Assembly: GCF_014636775.1 (NCBI RefSeq)
Contig: NZ_BMEQ01000012.1
Span: forward strand, 58,674 to 122,673
From: Kocuria dechangensis
Lineage (GTDB): Bacteria > Actinomycetota > Actinomycetes > Actinomycetales > Micrococcaceae
Length of the DNA stretch: 64,000 nt
Direction: 5' to 3'
Each line of letters starts with the position of its first letter. Within the stretch, counting starts at the first letter, position 1. The position numbers and the translations under genes were made by a program. This document shows, piece by piece, positions 53,226 through 61,688 of the stretch. Under the pieces are notes generated by a model. That model did no database searches. It saw nothing but the letters and a program-made list of their open reading frames with translations, and was not told where the DNA came from.

Positions 53226-54188
53226 TCAGGCGGTGGCGGCCCTACGCAGCTCGGAGGGAGTCACACCCGTATGGGCCTTGAATGCCCGGGAGAAGTGCGC
53301 CTGGGAGGAGAAGCCGCAGCGGGCGGCGATTTCGCTGATTGGTGTGGCGGCCTCGGTGTTCGAGACGAGCAACGCCTCTGCGGCCTGGAGCCGGTGGGCG
53401 AGCAATCGCTCGGCAAATGACTCGTCGTGGGCGGCGAACAGCCGTGTCAGCTGGCGCTCACTGACGCCCACTGCGCTGGCGACCTCCGCGCGGGACAGTC
53501 CCGGGCTGCTGAAGCGGCGTTCGATCACATCGCGAGCCAACCGGTACGCGGAGCTTGCGCCCCGGGCCCGGGCAAGCAGCTGTTCCACGAGGGCGAAGGC
53601 TTCCTGCTCCACCTTTTGCGGATCCAGCTCCCGCCGGTCGAGCGCGGAATTGATCAAGGAAGCCAGGCCCGCCGCGGCCGGGTCCAGCCCCGTCGGAGAC
53701 GAGAACTCGAAGACCACCGGCTCCTTCAAGGACGCCCCGTGAGACAACCGAATGTACTCCTCACGCGGGATCGTCAACACCAGCTCCCGGAGGCCGGCGG
53801 CGAAGCCGCGCAGGAAAGGCCGGTCGGCGTCGTAGAGCACGGCCTGCCCGGGCTTGAGCAGGATCATCCCGGTGGGATGGTAGAAAAAAGCCTCCCCGCC
53901 GAGGGCGAAGAACATGGCGACATCACCGGTGGGGTGCTCGGCGATGAACTGCTCGGAGCGCTCGACCACCTGCGAGGAGCCTTTGACCCGTGCGAAGCGC
54001 ATCGCCGGGAAGTGCAGGTTGACCTCCTCTGCCACCAACGGGGTGTTCTCGATGGTGCGGATATCCAGGCCGATAAGCGCCTTGGCGTTGTGGGACTCCC
54101 AGTGCTCCACCCGGTGGCTCACCGGAATGCGCGCCGTGGAAAACCTCAGCACCTTGGGCGCGTCCGGGCTCTCGCTAGGGTCGAGCAC
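53226..54188 (-). CDS. AraC-family transcriptional regulator
   Basis: This protein of about 320 residues has an N-terminal AraC_binding_2-like sensor (LRFSTARIPVSHRVEHWESH, then MFFALGGEAFFYHPTGMILL). The C-terminal double HTH includes LSRAEVASAVGVSERQLTRL and PISEIAARCGFSSQAHFSRA then FKAHTGVTPSELRRA. GTG 54188 has GGGGGAGG 5 nt upstream; a start at 54239 is possible. It lies 190 bp upstream of the TfdB-like hydroxylase on the same strand and, by analogy with feaR-like activators of aromatic catabolism, probably regulates it. Confidence 0.9.
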   Translation of the reverse strand: MLDPSESPDAPKVLRFSTARIPVSHRVEHWESHNAKALIGLDIRTIENTPLVAEEVNLHFPAMRFARVKGSSQVVERSEQFIAEHPTGDVAMFFALGGEAFFYHPTGMILLKPGQAVLYDADRPFLRGFAAGLRELVLTIPREEYIRLSHGASLKEPVVFEFSSPTGLDPAAAGLASLINSALDRRELDPQKVEQEAFALVEQLLARARGASSAYRLARDVIERRFSSPGLSRAEVASAVGVSERQLTRLFAAHDESFAERLLAHRLQAAEALLVSNTEAATPISEIAARCGFSSQAHFSRAFKAHTGVTPSELRRAATA

Positions 54189-54239
54189 GGCACCTCCCCC
54201 AGTGCCAGAGCGGCATTGTGCCGATCCTGGATAAGTCAT

Positions 54240-54680
54240 ACGAACAGGTCTCAGTGGTCACAGGCGGGCAAGGGCCCCAACGTAGTGTCGACGATCTCCC
54301 GGTGATCGATCCTCCTTGGCCGGTCCGACCGGTCGAAATCGACCAGCGCCTCGATCCCCGCATACCCCTAACAGGCCGTCCCGCCGATGACCGTCCTGCG
54401 GGTGTTCCCATCTTCTCCGTGATCACGATGCTGGAGCTACCTCGAGGGGCCAGGAGCACGACCCGCCCTCGCCGCGCTGGCCCGGAACGCAACGGAGCGC
54501 ATCAGCTCCTCTCGGTCGCTTTCGCGCAACAGCAGCGGACCAACAGGATGACTTGCCATGACCCATAATCCCACCCCAGGTGCCGTTTAATTACCTCAAC
54601 CACGGGTCAGCAGTTCCATGGAACCGGCCCTCGGGAACTTTTGAGCGACTCTCACCGCGACCATCCAGTATCACTGCAAA
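54240..54680. other. Gene-free stretch between AraC gene and serine recombinase
   Basis: I see no gene with family-like sequence. The rightward open frame at 54218-54568 has no recognisable motif and atypical composition. Confidence 0.4.
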
Positions 54681-55271
54681 TTAGGTGGCTGATATGGGCA
54701 GTTCCCGGATACGCCGATAAAGGGTGGCTCGAGACATGCCCAGATCGCGGGCGATCTGGGTCGCCGGCTCGCCTCCCTCGATCAGCCGGAGGGCGTTGCG
54801 GATCTGAGAGTCGGTGAAGGTCCGGCGCCGCCCACCGAGGTCCTTGCCGGCGGCCCTCCGCTTGGCCACCGAGTCGGTGATCCGCTCCCGCTTGATCTCC
54901 AGCTCCATCTGGGCCAGGGCGGCCATGACGGTGAACACCATCGACCCCATGGGGGTGGCGGTGTCCACATCTCCCCCACCGAGGTTCAGCACCCTCAGAC
55001 CGGCACCTCTTCCCCGCAGCGCCTCGGCGAAGGCCAGCATGTTCTGCGTCGACCGTCCCAACCGGTCCAGCGTGGTGATCACCAGAGTGTCACCATCCTC
55101 GAGGGCGGCCACCGCCCTATCGAAGGCTGGACGGGAAGCCCGTGCTCCAGACACTCCATGGTCAACATAGAGATCATCGCGTCGGACACCGGTACCGAGC
55201 AGGTCATGCATTTGACGATCGGCATCCTGCTGCCGCGTCGACACCCGTGCATATCCGATGAGCTTTCCCAC
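54681..55271 (-). CDS. Serine recombinase / DNA invertase (Pin-Hin-resolvase family)
   Basis: This intact site-specific recombinase has about 196 residues. The N-terminal catalytic domain has the nucleophile Ser at about residue 11 in IGYARVSTRQQDADRQMHDL, then VSGARASRPAFDRAVAALED and LVITTLDRLGRSTQNMLAFA. Helix E (MVFTVMAALAQMELEIKRER) leads to the C-terminal HTH (GEPATQIARDLGMSRATLYR). GTG 55271 is chosen because AGGGG lies just upstream and it gives the family N-terminus. It could resolve cointegrates or invert DNA. Three decayed relatives lie at 25.1, 44.0 and 50.4 kb, all on the same strand. Confidence 0.93.
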   Translation of the reverse strand: MGKLIGYARVSTRQQDADRQMHDLLGTGVRRDDLYVDHGVSGARASRPAFDRAVAALEDGDTLVITTLDRLGRSTQNMLAFAEALRGRGAGLRVLNLGGGDVDTATPMGSMVFTVMAALAQMELEIKRERITDSVAKRRAAGKDLGGRRRTFTDSQIRNALRLIEGGEPATQIARDLGMSRATLYRRIRELPISAT

Positions 55272-55643
55272 GTCAACCCCTATGTGTCTTACAACCAATG
55301 TTCAGTACACGATTCTAGGCACATGGATAAAGCACATAGCTACGAGACACTCCGTGCCGCGGAATCTTGCGGACGCAAAAAACTTCGGTGAGACGTCTCG
55401 CATCCCCTGCCTTGAAAGACACCGAACTATTTCCATGGGCTCGCCGGGCACACCCCTGTGAGACTTCAAGGTGCATACGGGCTCTGACGTTGCAATGAAT
55501 ACGTTCAGGGCGATAGAAGCACCATGGATTAGCTCCAATAACACTCACCACGGCCACACCCTGCCAACTTTACGTACTCATACAGATCTATGACTATTGT
55601 AAGAAGTCAGTATTTATCAATGGTCAAGATGCAGGAGAGCACC
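55272..55643. other. Intergenic region between recombinase and AbrB-like gene
   Basis: AT-richer than its surroundings and without a gene. It contains the palindrome GAGACGTCTC at 55390-55399 within an element conserved upstream of the second AbrB-like copy. Confidence 0.5.
55390..55406. promoter_or_regulatory. Element conserved upstream of both AbrB-like genes
   Basis: GAGACGTCTCGCATCCC here and GAGACATCTCGCATCCC at 63297-63313 differ by one base, with weaker similarity continuing for about 20 bp. The distances to the two starts differ (254 and 124 bp). Function unknown. Confidence 0.5.
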
Positions 55644-56147
55644 ATGGGGTTCGAGGTCTTCGACAAGAGAATGACTCCGCTGGCGAAGGCGCCCAGCGTG
55701 ACCATCCAGAAGCGCGGGGTGATCTCGCTGAACAAAGCCGCCCACGACCTCATCGGCAACGCCGAGACCGTGGAGTTGCTCTACGACCGTGACCGGAACG
55801 TGGTGGCGCTGCGCGCGGCCGATGACTTCTGCCCGCACGCCTATGCGGTACGCAGCGGCTCGAAGAACGGTCCGGGGCAGGCCATCGTCTCGGCCACTGC
55901 GTTCACCGCCCACTACGGCATCGACACCACCGCCACGAGGCGGTGGAAGCCCTTCACCGAGGACGGCATGCTCTGCGTGGACTTGACCCTTCAGGGCACC
56001 GTGATCACCGGTAACCGCACCAAGAGCTTGACCCCTGCTCCAGTCACGGAGACTGCTGAGGCCACCGAGACCGATGAGGCGGACCAGATCGCTGAGGATA
56101 TCGACGACTCCCCCACCGCCGTCGAGGACACTCCCGACGACGCCTGA
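55644..56147 (+). CDS. Uncharacterised AbrB-like protein (copy 1)
   Basis: This 167-residue protein begins MGFEVFDKRMTPLAKAPSVT. The next part, VTIQKRGVISLNKAAHDLIG and ETVELLYDRDRNVVALRA, has the strand-turn pattern of AbrB/SpoVT-like swapped hairpins. A conserved second part (ATAFTAHYGIDTTATRRWKP, EDGMLCVDL) and an acidic Asp/Glu/Thr-rich tail follow. GGAGAG precedes the ATG at 55644. It is 64 bp upstream of lsr2 and probably co-transcribed. A close paralogue lies at 63421-63882. I know such proteins only as hypothetical actinobacterial proteins; DNA binding is an inference from the fold pattern. Confidence 0.8.
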   Translation: MGFEVFDKRMTPLAKAPSVTIQKRGVISLNKAAHDLIGNAETVELLYDRDRNVVALRAADDFCPHAYAVRSGSKNGPGQAIVSATAFTAHYGIDTTATRRWKPFTEDGMLCVDLTLQGTVITGNRTKSLTPAPVTETAEATETDEADQIAEDIDDSPTAVEDTPDDA

Positions 56148-56211
56148 AATCCCGCACGCCGGCACACCTACTCCCCCTCCATTACCCCTACTCCGAGAGG
56201 AACCACCACCC

Positions 56212-56553
56212 ATGGCCCAGAACGTGATCATCGAGCTCGAGGACGACCTCGACGGCGGCTCCGCCGACGAGACACTGACCTTCGCCCTGGACGGCAGGGA
56301 GTACGAGATCGACCTGTCGGACACCAACGCGCAGATGCTGCGCGAGGCACTGCGCCCCTATGCGGCCGCCGGCCACAAAGCCACCGCCGGCACCGGGGTG
56401 CGTCGCAAGCGCACCACCGGCACCACCTCCTCGTCCTCGGAGACGGCGAGGATCCGGGCCTGGGCCACCGAGCACGGTCATCCGGTCTCCGACCGCGGCC
56501 GCATCCACCAGCACATCCGCGACGCCTACTACGCCGCCACCAGCCGGCCCTGA
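56212..56553 (+). CDS. lsr2: Lsr2-family nucleoid-associated protein
   Basis: This 113-residue H-NS-like protein of actinomycetes silences AT-rich foreign DNA. The N-terminal dimerisation domain reads NVIIELEDDLDGGSADETLT then FALDGREYEIDLSDTNAQML. The C-terminal DNA-binding domain includes RIRAWATEHGHPVSDRGRIH and a final QHIRDAYYAA. The usual RGR AT-hook-like motif is present as DRGRIH. GAGAGGAACC lies upstream. Accessory-region Lsr2 copies can control neighbouring horizontally acquired genes. It is paired with the AbrB-like gene and ends before a strong terminator. Confidence 0.93.
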   Translation: MAQNVIIELEDDLDGGSADETLTFALDGREYEIDLSDTNAQMLREALRPYAAAGHKATAGTGVRRKRTTGTTSSSSETARIRAWATEHGHPVSDRGRIHQHIRDAYYAATSRP

Positions 56554-56765
56554 GGGCTGGGGCTCTGTCGGGTCGCCTCCAGGGCGTCGGCAGCACGGTC
56601 GCTCATGTGGGGAGTTCCGCTGGACTGCGCCGCACGGCTCCGCAACCGGCCTACACGGCGTTTCCCACAGCGGCAGGCAGCTCCCGTTAATCCGTGACAA
56701 TCTCTGGCACGGATGCTCCAGGCGGCGCACAATGAATCTCGTAGTGACTTGGAACTCCCTACAGA

Positions 56766-56800
56766 GGAGGCCGGGCCGTCCAGCCCGGCCTCCTTCTTTT
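56766..56800. terminator. Rho-independent terminator with T-tract
   Basis: GGAGGCCGGGC (56766-56776) pairs perfectly with GCCCGGCCTCC (56783-56793) around CGTCCA and is followed by TTCTTTT. It lies between lsr2 and the convergent spherulin gene. The 56554-56765 interval before it shows no gene. Confidence 0.9.
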
Positions 56801-56945
56801 GTCACAGGACAGGAGTGCACGCCACGCCCTCTGACAGCTGTGCATGATCGGGATCATCGGCCCCGGAGAGCACCCACGGCATCGGACGCGGACGGCGTCC
56901 TCCGGGGCGCCCGCTCTGCGCCCCGATCCGGTCTGCAGACTGGTC

Positions 56946-57770
56946 TCAGGTGCAGGTGGGTGCCACCCGGCTCCAGTACGAGGGCAGGGTGTCCCACGGG
57001 TTGGGCGCGACGTCGTTGGTGACATAGAAGTGGCCGGCGTTGCGCTCCTTGGACAGCGCGCAGGCACGGGCGCGGCGGTCAGCAGGGGTGGCGTAGACAA
57101 GGTTGGCGATCTTCTCCGACGGCTGTTGGAGGACCCAGCTGCGCGGTGTCCATGACTGATAGGTGCTCCACGTGCCCTCGAAGACCACCACGACGTCGGC
57201 CACCGGGGTGCTCAGCTGCCAGTTCGTGGACGCGGCCGCTCCGGGGTTCCCGACGACGAGCTCCTTCGCTGTGGTCTTGGAGTTGGTGTGCGCGTAGAGC
57301 TGGCGGTAGTACTCGCGGAGGTCCTGGCCCGTCTGGGAGTTCGTGGTGCTGTTGCTCATCTCGTCGATGAACACCCCGTCCACCTTGTAGAAGCTGAAGT
57401 ACCGGTCGATCTCGGCCTTGACGGTGGACAGGGAGCGGCTGCCGTAGCTCGTGTGGACGTAGCCGATCACCTTCTGGCCCTTGGCCCGGCAGTCGGCCAC
57501 CGCGCTGGTGTAGCGGCTGTCGGCCTGCGTGCCCGGTCCGCTGGCCGGGTTCATGACGGCGACCGAGCCGCCGCCGGTGGTGCTCATCCGCGAGCACATC
57601 GTGGGCCACAGGCTGCTGGAGCTGCTGGGGTAGAAGTACGCCGGCACGAGCTGGTGCTGGTTCTCGACGGCGGCCTGGGCCGGGCTGCCCACTCCCAGCG
57701 GTGCCAGCAGCCCCACGCAGAGCAGGGCGAGGGTGCGCCGCCAGGCGCGGCGGGCAGGTCGGGTGGTCAT
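56946..57770 (-). CDS. Secreted spherulation-specific family 4 (spherulin-4-like) protein
   Basis: This 274-residue protein has a Sec signal peptide (RRTLALLCVGLLAPLGVGSP with AQA cleavage) and a TIM-barrel-like domain. The domain carries VPAYFYPSSSSSLWPTM, KVIGYVHTSYGSRSLSTVKA, YKVDGVFIDEMSNSTTN and VVVVFEGTWSTYQSW. The FIDE strand carries the likely acidic active-site residues. The family is related to GH114 polygalactosaminidases, so cleavage of a surface or biofilm polysaccharide is plausible but unproven. It is convergent with lsr2 and divergent from the secreted coiled-coil gene. Confidence 0.85.
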   Translation of the reverse strand: MTTRPARRAWRRTLALLCVGLLAPLGVGSPAQAAVENQHQLVPAYFYPSSSSSLWPTMCSRMSTTGGGSVAVMNPASGPGTQADSRYTSAVADCRAKGQKVIGYVHTSYGSRSLSTVKAEIDRYFSFYKVDGVFIDEMSNSTTNSQTGQDLREYYRQLYAHTNSKTTAKELVVGNPGAAASTNWQLSTPVADVVVVFEGTWSTYQSWTPRSWVLQQPSEKIANLVYATPADRRARACALSKERNAGHFYVTNDVAPNPWDTLPSYWSRVAPTCT

Positions 57771-58436
57771 CTCGGCCTCCGGAGGGTGCGGGAGAGCAGT
57801 GCCGGCGGCACGCTCAGCCCGCACCGTAGGGCGGGCCGCGTGACAGCGGCATGACTACCGACCCGGTATTACGGACCGGGGCGAGGACGTTCAGCCCGGT
57901 GGGCGGGCGGTGAGACGACGCTGGAGCGGCGGGCCGGTGGTCAGGCTGAGACCCGGCGTCCAGCAGGGCGCCCCCTCCCCCGCCGGACTCCTGGGTCTGC
58001 CGCCGCACCTGCCGCCCTGACAGGTTGGGCCGGCAGGTGCGGCTCTGCCTCTTCCTCGGATAAGGAAAAGCAACGAGCCTGCATTCTCGTATTTCTACAT
58101 GTAGATGGTGCGTGGCGTAGAGGTTCCACTCAGATGGTCCAGGCCCCCATGGCGCCCTTGAGGGGAACCATGGGGGGGCTCGGAGAGGTACTGAGTCGCG
58201 GGTACCCCACCGCGCGCTGTCGGGCATCGGACGGGTCCTGTCACCCCCGTTCCGGGGTCCTCATCGGCCCGTCTTCGCGCCCCTGGGCGGTCCTCTCCCG
58301 AAGATGTGTACCCCAAAGTGGGTAGCGGCGTTTACATGTTTGAACGGTGATTCGGCGCTGTGTGCGATCGCGATGGAGCAGACTCGGTGGTGGGGGCCGG
58401 CCCGTGGGGGGCGGTCGTGATCCACAGGGGAGAATC
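57771..58436. other. Long divergent intergenic region between two secreted-protein genes
   Basis: No gene is supported in these 666 bp. Palindromic and AT-richer stretches around 58080-58130 and 58310-58350 may hold promoters for the spherulin and coiled-coil genes, but no clear hexamer pair stands out. Confidence 0.4.
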
Positions 58437-60791
58437 ATGTTTTTGTCACACTATTTTGTCGCGCCTTCGGGCAGTTCGTTCCCGCGGGGACCCGGCCGTG
58501 CGGTCGCGGTCCTGGCGGCCTCGGCCGTGCTCGGCGGGGCCGTGCTGGCCGGCCCGGCCCACGCGGCACCGGCTCCGGCCGGCTCGGGCAGCGGGGTCTG
58601 CACCGGTGTGGTCAACCAGGCCGCCCACCGCGGCACGGTGCAGCAGAACCTGCTGAAGGCCGCCGCGAAGAAGAACGCCGATCAGATCGCCGCCCTGCAG
58701 GCCGAGAAGACGGCACTGGTCAAGACGGCCGATGAGCTCACCGCGAAGATCGCCGCGGAGCAGAAGGCCATCGCCGCACTCGAAGCCCAGGATATGCAGG
58801 ACGAGAAGGACATCCAGGCTCTCGAGGCCGAGGCCGCTGCGCTGCCGGACCGGCAGGCCGGGGCCGCTGCTGCTGTGACCGATGCGCAGAAGGCCCTCAC
58901 CGACCTGCAGGCACAGAAAACCGCGGCTGAGGGCAAGCTGGCACAGGTGCAGGAGGACCTCAAGGCCGCTCAGCAGCAGCTGGAGGGCCTGCAGTCCGAG
59001 GCCACCACGACTAGGGAAGCCGGTGCGGCCCAGCAGGAGAAGATCACCGCAGCCCAGGGCGAGCTGACCACGCTGGAAGACACCGCGAAGGCCGCCGCGG
59101 ATGCGCTGGGCGCGAAGAACGACCAGATCGCCGCGGCCCAGGTCCAGCTGGCCACACTGGAGGACACCGCCGGCAAGGCCGCGCTCACCCTCACCGGTGC
59201 GCGCAACGCTGTCACTGCCGCCGAGACAGAGCTCAAGCGCCTGGAGGACAGCGGCGCCGCCGCCCAGGCCGAGCTCCAGGCCCAGCAGGCGAAGATCACC
59301 CAGGCGCAGGAGACCCTCGCCACCGCACAGATGGACGCCCAGGCCGCCACGGACGCCCTGGCCGCCCAGCAGGCGCAGATCACCCGCGCCCAGGAGGAGC
59401 TCAAGCCCCTCGAGGCCACTGCGGCCACCGCCTCGGAGGCCCTGGCCGCCCAGCAGGCGCAGGTCACCCGCGCCCAGGAGGAGCTCAAGCCCCTGGAAGC
59501 CGCCGCCAAGGCCGCCTCCGAGGCCCTGGCCGCCCATCAGGCGCAGATCACCGCCAAGAACGCCGAGATCGCCACACTGCAGCAGCAGATCAAGGCCAAG
59601 GAAGCGGAGATCACCGCCAAGCAGGCCGAGCTGACCACAACCCAGGAGGAGCTGAAGACGCTGCAGGCTCGCCAGACCGTTCTGGAGAAGCAGATCGCGG
59701 AGCTGAAGGCCACGAACGGAGGCAAGAAGGAGGAGCGGGAGGCCCGAGCAGCCCAGCTCGCCGCCTCCGAGGCAGAGCTCACCACGGTCAAGACCCAGAT
59801 CACCGACAAGAACACGAAGATCGCCGGTCTGCAGGGCGACCTGACCAGCCTGCAGGCGGCGATCAACGACCTGAATACCCAGTTGACGGCCAAGCAGGCC
59901 GAGAGCTCCGCCTTGCAGCGGCAGGTCGCCCCGCTGCAGGAGTCGCTGACTGCCGCCAACACCGCGGTGGCCACGAAGCAGACCGAGATCAGCACCCTCC
60001 AGGGCCGGCTGCCGGCCCTCCAGGGCGCGGTGACCGAGGCGACCACGGCGGTGGAGGCCAAGCAGACGGAGCTGGCCACGCTGCAGGGCCAGCTTCCCGC
60101 ACTGCAGGAGGCGGTCACCGCCGCCACCACCCAGGTCACTGAGCAGCAGAAGGTCCTCGCCGATCTGGAGGCAGCTCTGCCCGGGCTCACCGCCGGCGCC
60201 GCGGAGGCCCAGCAGAAGATCGAGGACCAGAAGGCCGTGCTCACCGGTCTGCAGACCGAGCTGGCCGAGGCCACGAAGGCCCTCGAGGCCGCCCAGACGG
60301 CTGTCGCCACCGAGAAGGCCGAGCTGGAGAAGCTGCAGGGGCAGCTGCCGGCACTGCAGACGGCAACGGAGGACGCCGCCAAGGCTGTGGCCCTCAAGCA
60401 GGGTGAGATCACCGCGCTCACCACGGACCTGGACGCCCTCGTGGCCAAGGTGGCCGGCCTCAACGCCCAGATCACCGCGAAGGAGGCTGAGGTCCTGACC
60501 CTGCAGGCCCGGGTTGCTCCGCTGCTGAATGACCTGACCACGGTCAACGGCGAGATCACCGCCGCGGAGAAGCAGCTGACGGACCTGCAGACCCAGGTGA
60601 CGAGCCTGGACGGTCAGCTCACCGCGGCGCAGGAGAAGCTGCGGGACCTCAAGGCTCAGAAGAAGCAGAACAAGGACGCGATCACCGCCCAGACGACCCT
60701 GGTGAACGGCCTGGAGGACCAGCTGGGTGCGGCCCAGCACAAGATCAAGGCCATCGACACCACGATCGCCCTCGGCGGCTGCGTCGCCTGA
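58437..60791 (+). CDS. Secreted very long coiled-coil protein
   Basis: This 784-residue protein has an N-terminal signal peptide (PGRAVAVLAASAVLGGAVLA, cleavage after AHA). About 700 residues of almost uninterrupted heptad-rich Ala/Gln/Glu/Lys/Leu sequence follow. Near-identical units recur, such as QITRAQEELKPLEA and ALAAQQAQ-x-TRAQEELKPLEA, and later ATLQGQLPALQEAVTAAT types. A Cys lies just after the signal (SGVCTGVV) and another at the C-terminus (LGGCVA), so disulphide clamping or linkage at both ends is possible. AGGGGAG precedes ATG 58437. There is no membrane anchor, LPxTG or LysM motif. A fibrous surface, spacer or adhesive role is an inference. Confidence 0.85.
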   Translation: MFLSHYFVAPSGSSFPRGPGRAVAVLAASAVLGGAVLAGPAHAAPAPAGSGSGVCTGVVNQAAHRGTVQQNLLKAAAKKNADQIAALQAEKTALVKTADELTAKIAAEQKAIAALEAQDMQDEKDIQALEAEAAALPDRQAGAAAAVTDAQKALTDLQAQKTAAEGKLAQVQEDLKAAQQQLEGLQSEATTTREAGAAQQEKITAAQGELTTLEDTAKAAADALGAKNDQIAAAQVQLATLEDTAGKAALTLTGARNAVTAAETELKRLEDSGAAAQAELQAQQAKITQAQETLATAQMDAQAATDALAAQQAQITRAQEELKPLEATAATASEALAAQQAQVTRAQEELKPLEAAAKAASEALAAHQAQITAKNAEIATLQQQIKAKEAEITAKQAELTTTQEELKTLQARQTVLEKQIAELKATNGGKKEEREARAAQLAASEAELTTVKTQITDKNTKIAGLQGDLTSLQAAINDLNTQLTAKQAESSALQRQVAPLQESLTAANTAVATKQTEISTLQGRLPALQGAVTEATTAVEAKQTELATLQGQLPALQEAVTAATTQVTEQQKVLADLEAALPGLTAGAAEAQQKIEDQKAVLTGLQTELAEATKALEAAQTAVATEKAELEKLQGQLPALQTATEDAAKAVALKQGEITALTTDLDALVAKVAGLNAQITAKEAEVLTLQARVAPLLNDLTTVNGEITAAEKQLTDLQTQVTSLDGQLTAAQEKLRDLKAQKKQNKDAITAQTTLVNGLEDQLGAAQHKIKAIDTTIALGGCVA

Positions 60792-60809
60792 GCACCCACC
60801 GGACCGGCC

Positions 60810-60832
60810 TGGGAGTCCCTGCCGGACTCCCA
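60810..60832 (+). terminator. First stem-loop after the coiled-coil gene
   Basis: TGGGAGTCC (60810-60818) pairs with GGACTCCCA (60824-60832) around CTGCC, 18 bp past the stop. Confidence 0.65.
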
Positions 60833-60836
60833 GACC

Positions 60837-60874
60837 GGGGAGGGCCCCGGACACCGCGCTCCGGGGCCCTCCCC
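60837..60874 (+). terminator. Second, stronger stem-loop after the coiled-coil gene
   Basis: GGGGAGGGCCCCGGA (60837-60851) pairs perfectly with TCCGGGGCCCTCCCC (60860-60874) around an 8-nt loop. Confidence 0.8.
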
Positions 60875-60938
60875 ATCCCAGGCCCTCCGAACCGCCGGGC
60901 CCCCCGGCCACCGCAGCACCACGGGAAGAAGAACCGCC

Positions 60939-61274
60939 ATGGACCAGGGCCTGCCAGAACTCCCGGACCATCACCACCCCGCCACCCCGGTGACCGGATG
61001 TCCCACCTGGTGCGTCACCGCCCACGGCACCCACACCGGAGAAGAGGACTGGCTCCACCTCGGCGAACCACTGGCCATCACCGGCGAGGGCACCACCGCA
61101 CGACTGTGCCTGTCCATCGACCCCGGAACCGGTGCCGTGGACGGGCCCTATGTCCTCATCGGCTCCAGCGAATACACACCGACCGCAGTCGTTGCCCTCA
61201 GCCAGGCCCTGTTCGCCCTGGCAGCCGCAGCCACCCCCCACGGCACGGACCAAGAACTGCCCTGGATGGCATGA
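60939..61274 (+). CDS. DUF6907-like small protein
   Basis: This 111-residue protein has a Cys/His cluster (GCPTWCVTAHGTHTGEEDWL), then ARLCLSIDPGTGAVDGPYVL and a helical SEYTPTAVVALSQALFALAA. The C-P-x-W-C-x-x-x-H opening is what I associate with DUF6907 proteins of actinomycetes, which may bind a metal. Function unknown. GGAAGAAGAACC precedes the ATG. It lies beyond two terminators, so it is probably transcribed separately. Confidence 0.7.
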   Translation: MDQGLPELPDHHHPATPVTGCPTWCVTAHGTHTGEEDWLHLGEPLAITGEGTTARLCLSIDPGTGAVDGPYVLIGSSEYTPTAVVALSQALFALAAAATPHGTDQELPWMA

Positions 61275-61688
61275 GCGCCCCCAGGACAACGCCGTAGGCC
61301 CCATCCACCGGCTGCAGAGCAGACCGGCAGAGATGATGCGGACGCATGTTCCCGGTCACGGGGTCTTCCGTGTGGCAGCAGGCGTACATGGCCCGGGTGT
61401 ATCGCTGCGGATCTCGCGCTCCAGCACGGCCACGAACGGCGCAACATCCACGGGAACGCCCCACCGAACCCAAGGTTGCCGGCAACGCTCGAACACCCAC
61501 TATCTTGCAACCAAACCGTCTCACAACAGTTGGCCTGGAGAGACGCTCTTAGGATCAGTCGGGTGGGCCAGCCTGCCAGGACGTACTGTGTCATGCGGTT
61601 GAATGTCTGAGTCGCTGTACCGGAGGGCGCGCCTGCCCTGCCTCGACGCCGAGCGACGCCAGCCCCGTCTTGATTGGAGCCGTTCGCG
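61275..61688. other. Gene-free stretch upstream of benE
   Basis: No gene or named element is supported. The reading frames here lack family-like sequence. Confidence 0.4.

Noticed and set aside
55644..56553. AbrB-like gene plus downstream gene as a toxin-antitoxin module
   Set aside because: The downstream gene is Lsr2, not a toxin, and the AbrB-like protein is twice the length of typical antitoxins.
59281..59640. Repeats inside the coiled-coil gene as a CRISPR-like or tandem DNA array
   Set aside because: The repeats are in frame, vary at third positions and encode heptads; there are no regular spacers.
58446..61304. 952-codon open frame antisense to the coiled-coil gene
   Set aside because: It is the mirror of repetitive GC-rich heptads, gives Leu/Gly/Arg-rich low-complexity sequence and has no signal or family match. 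The sense frame has a signal peptide, ribosome-binding site and clear coiled coil.
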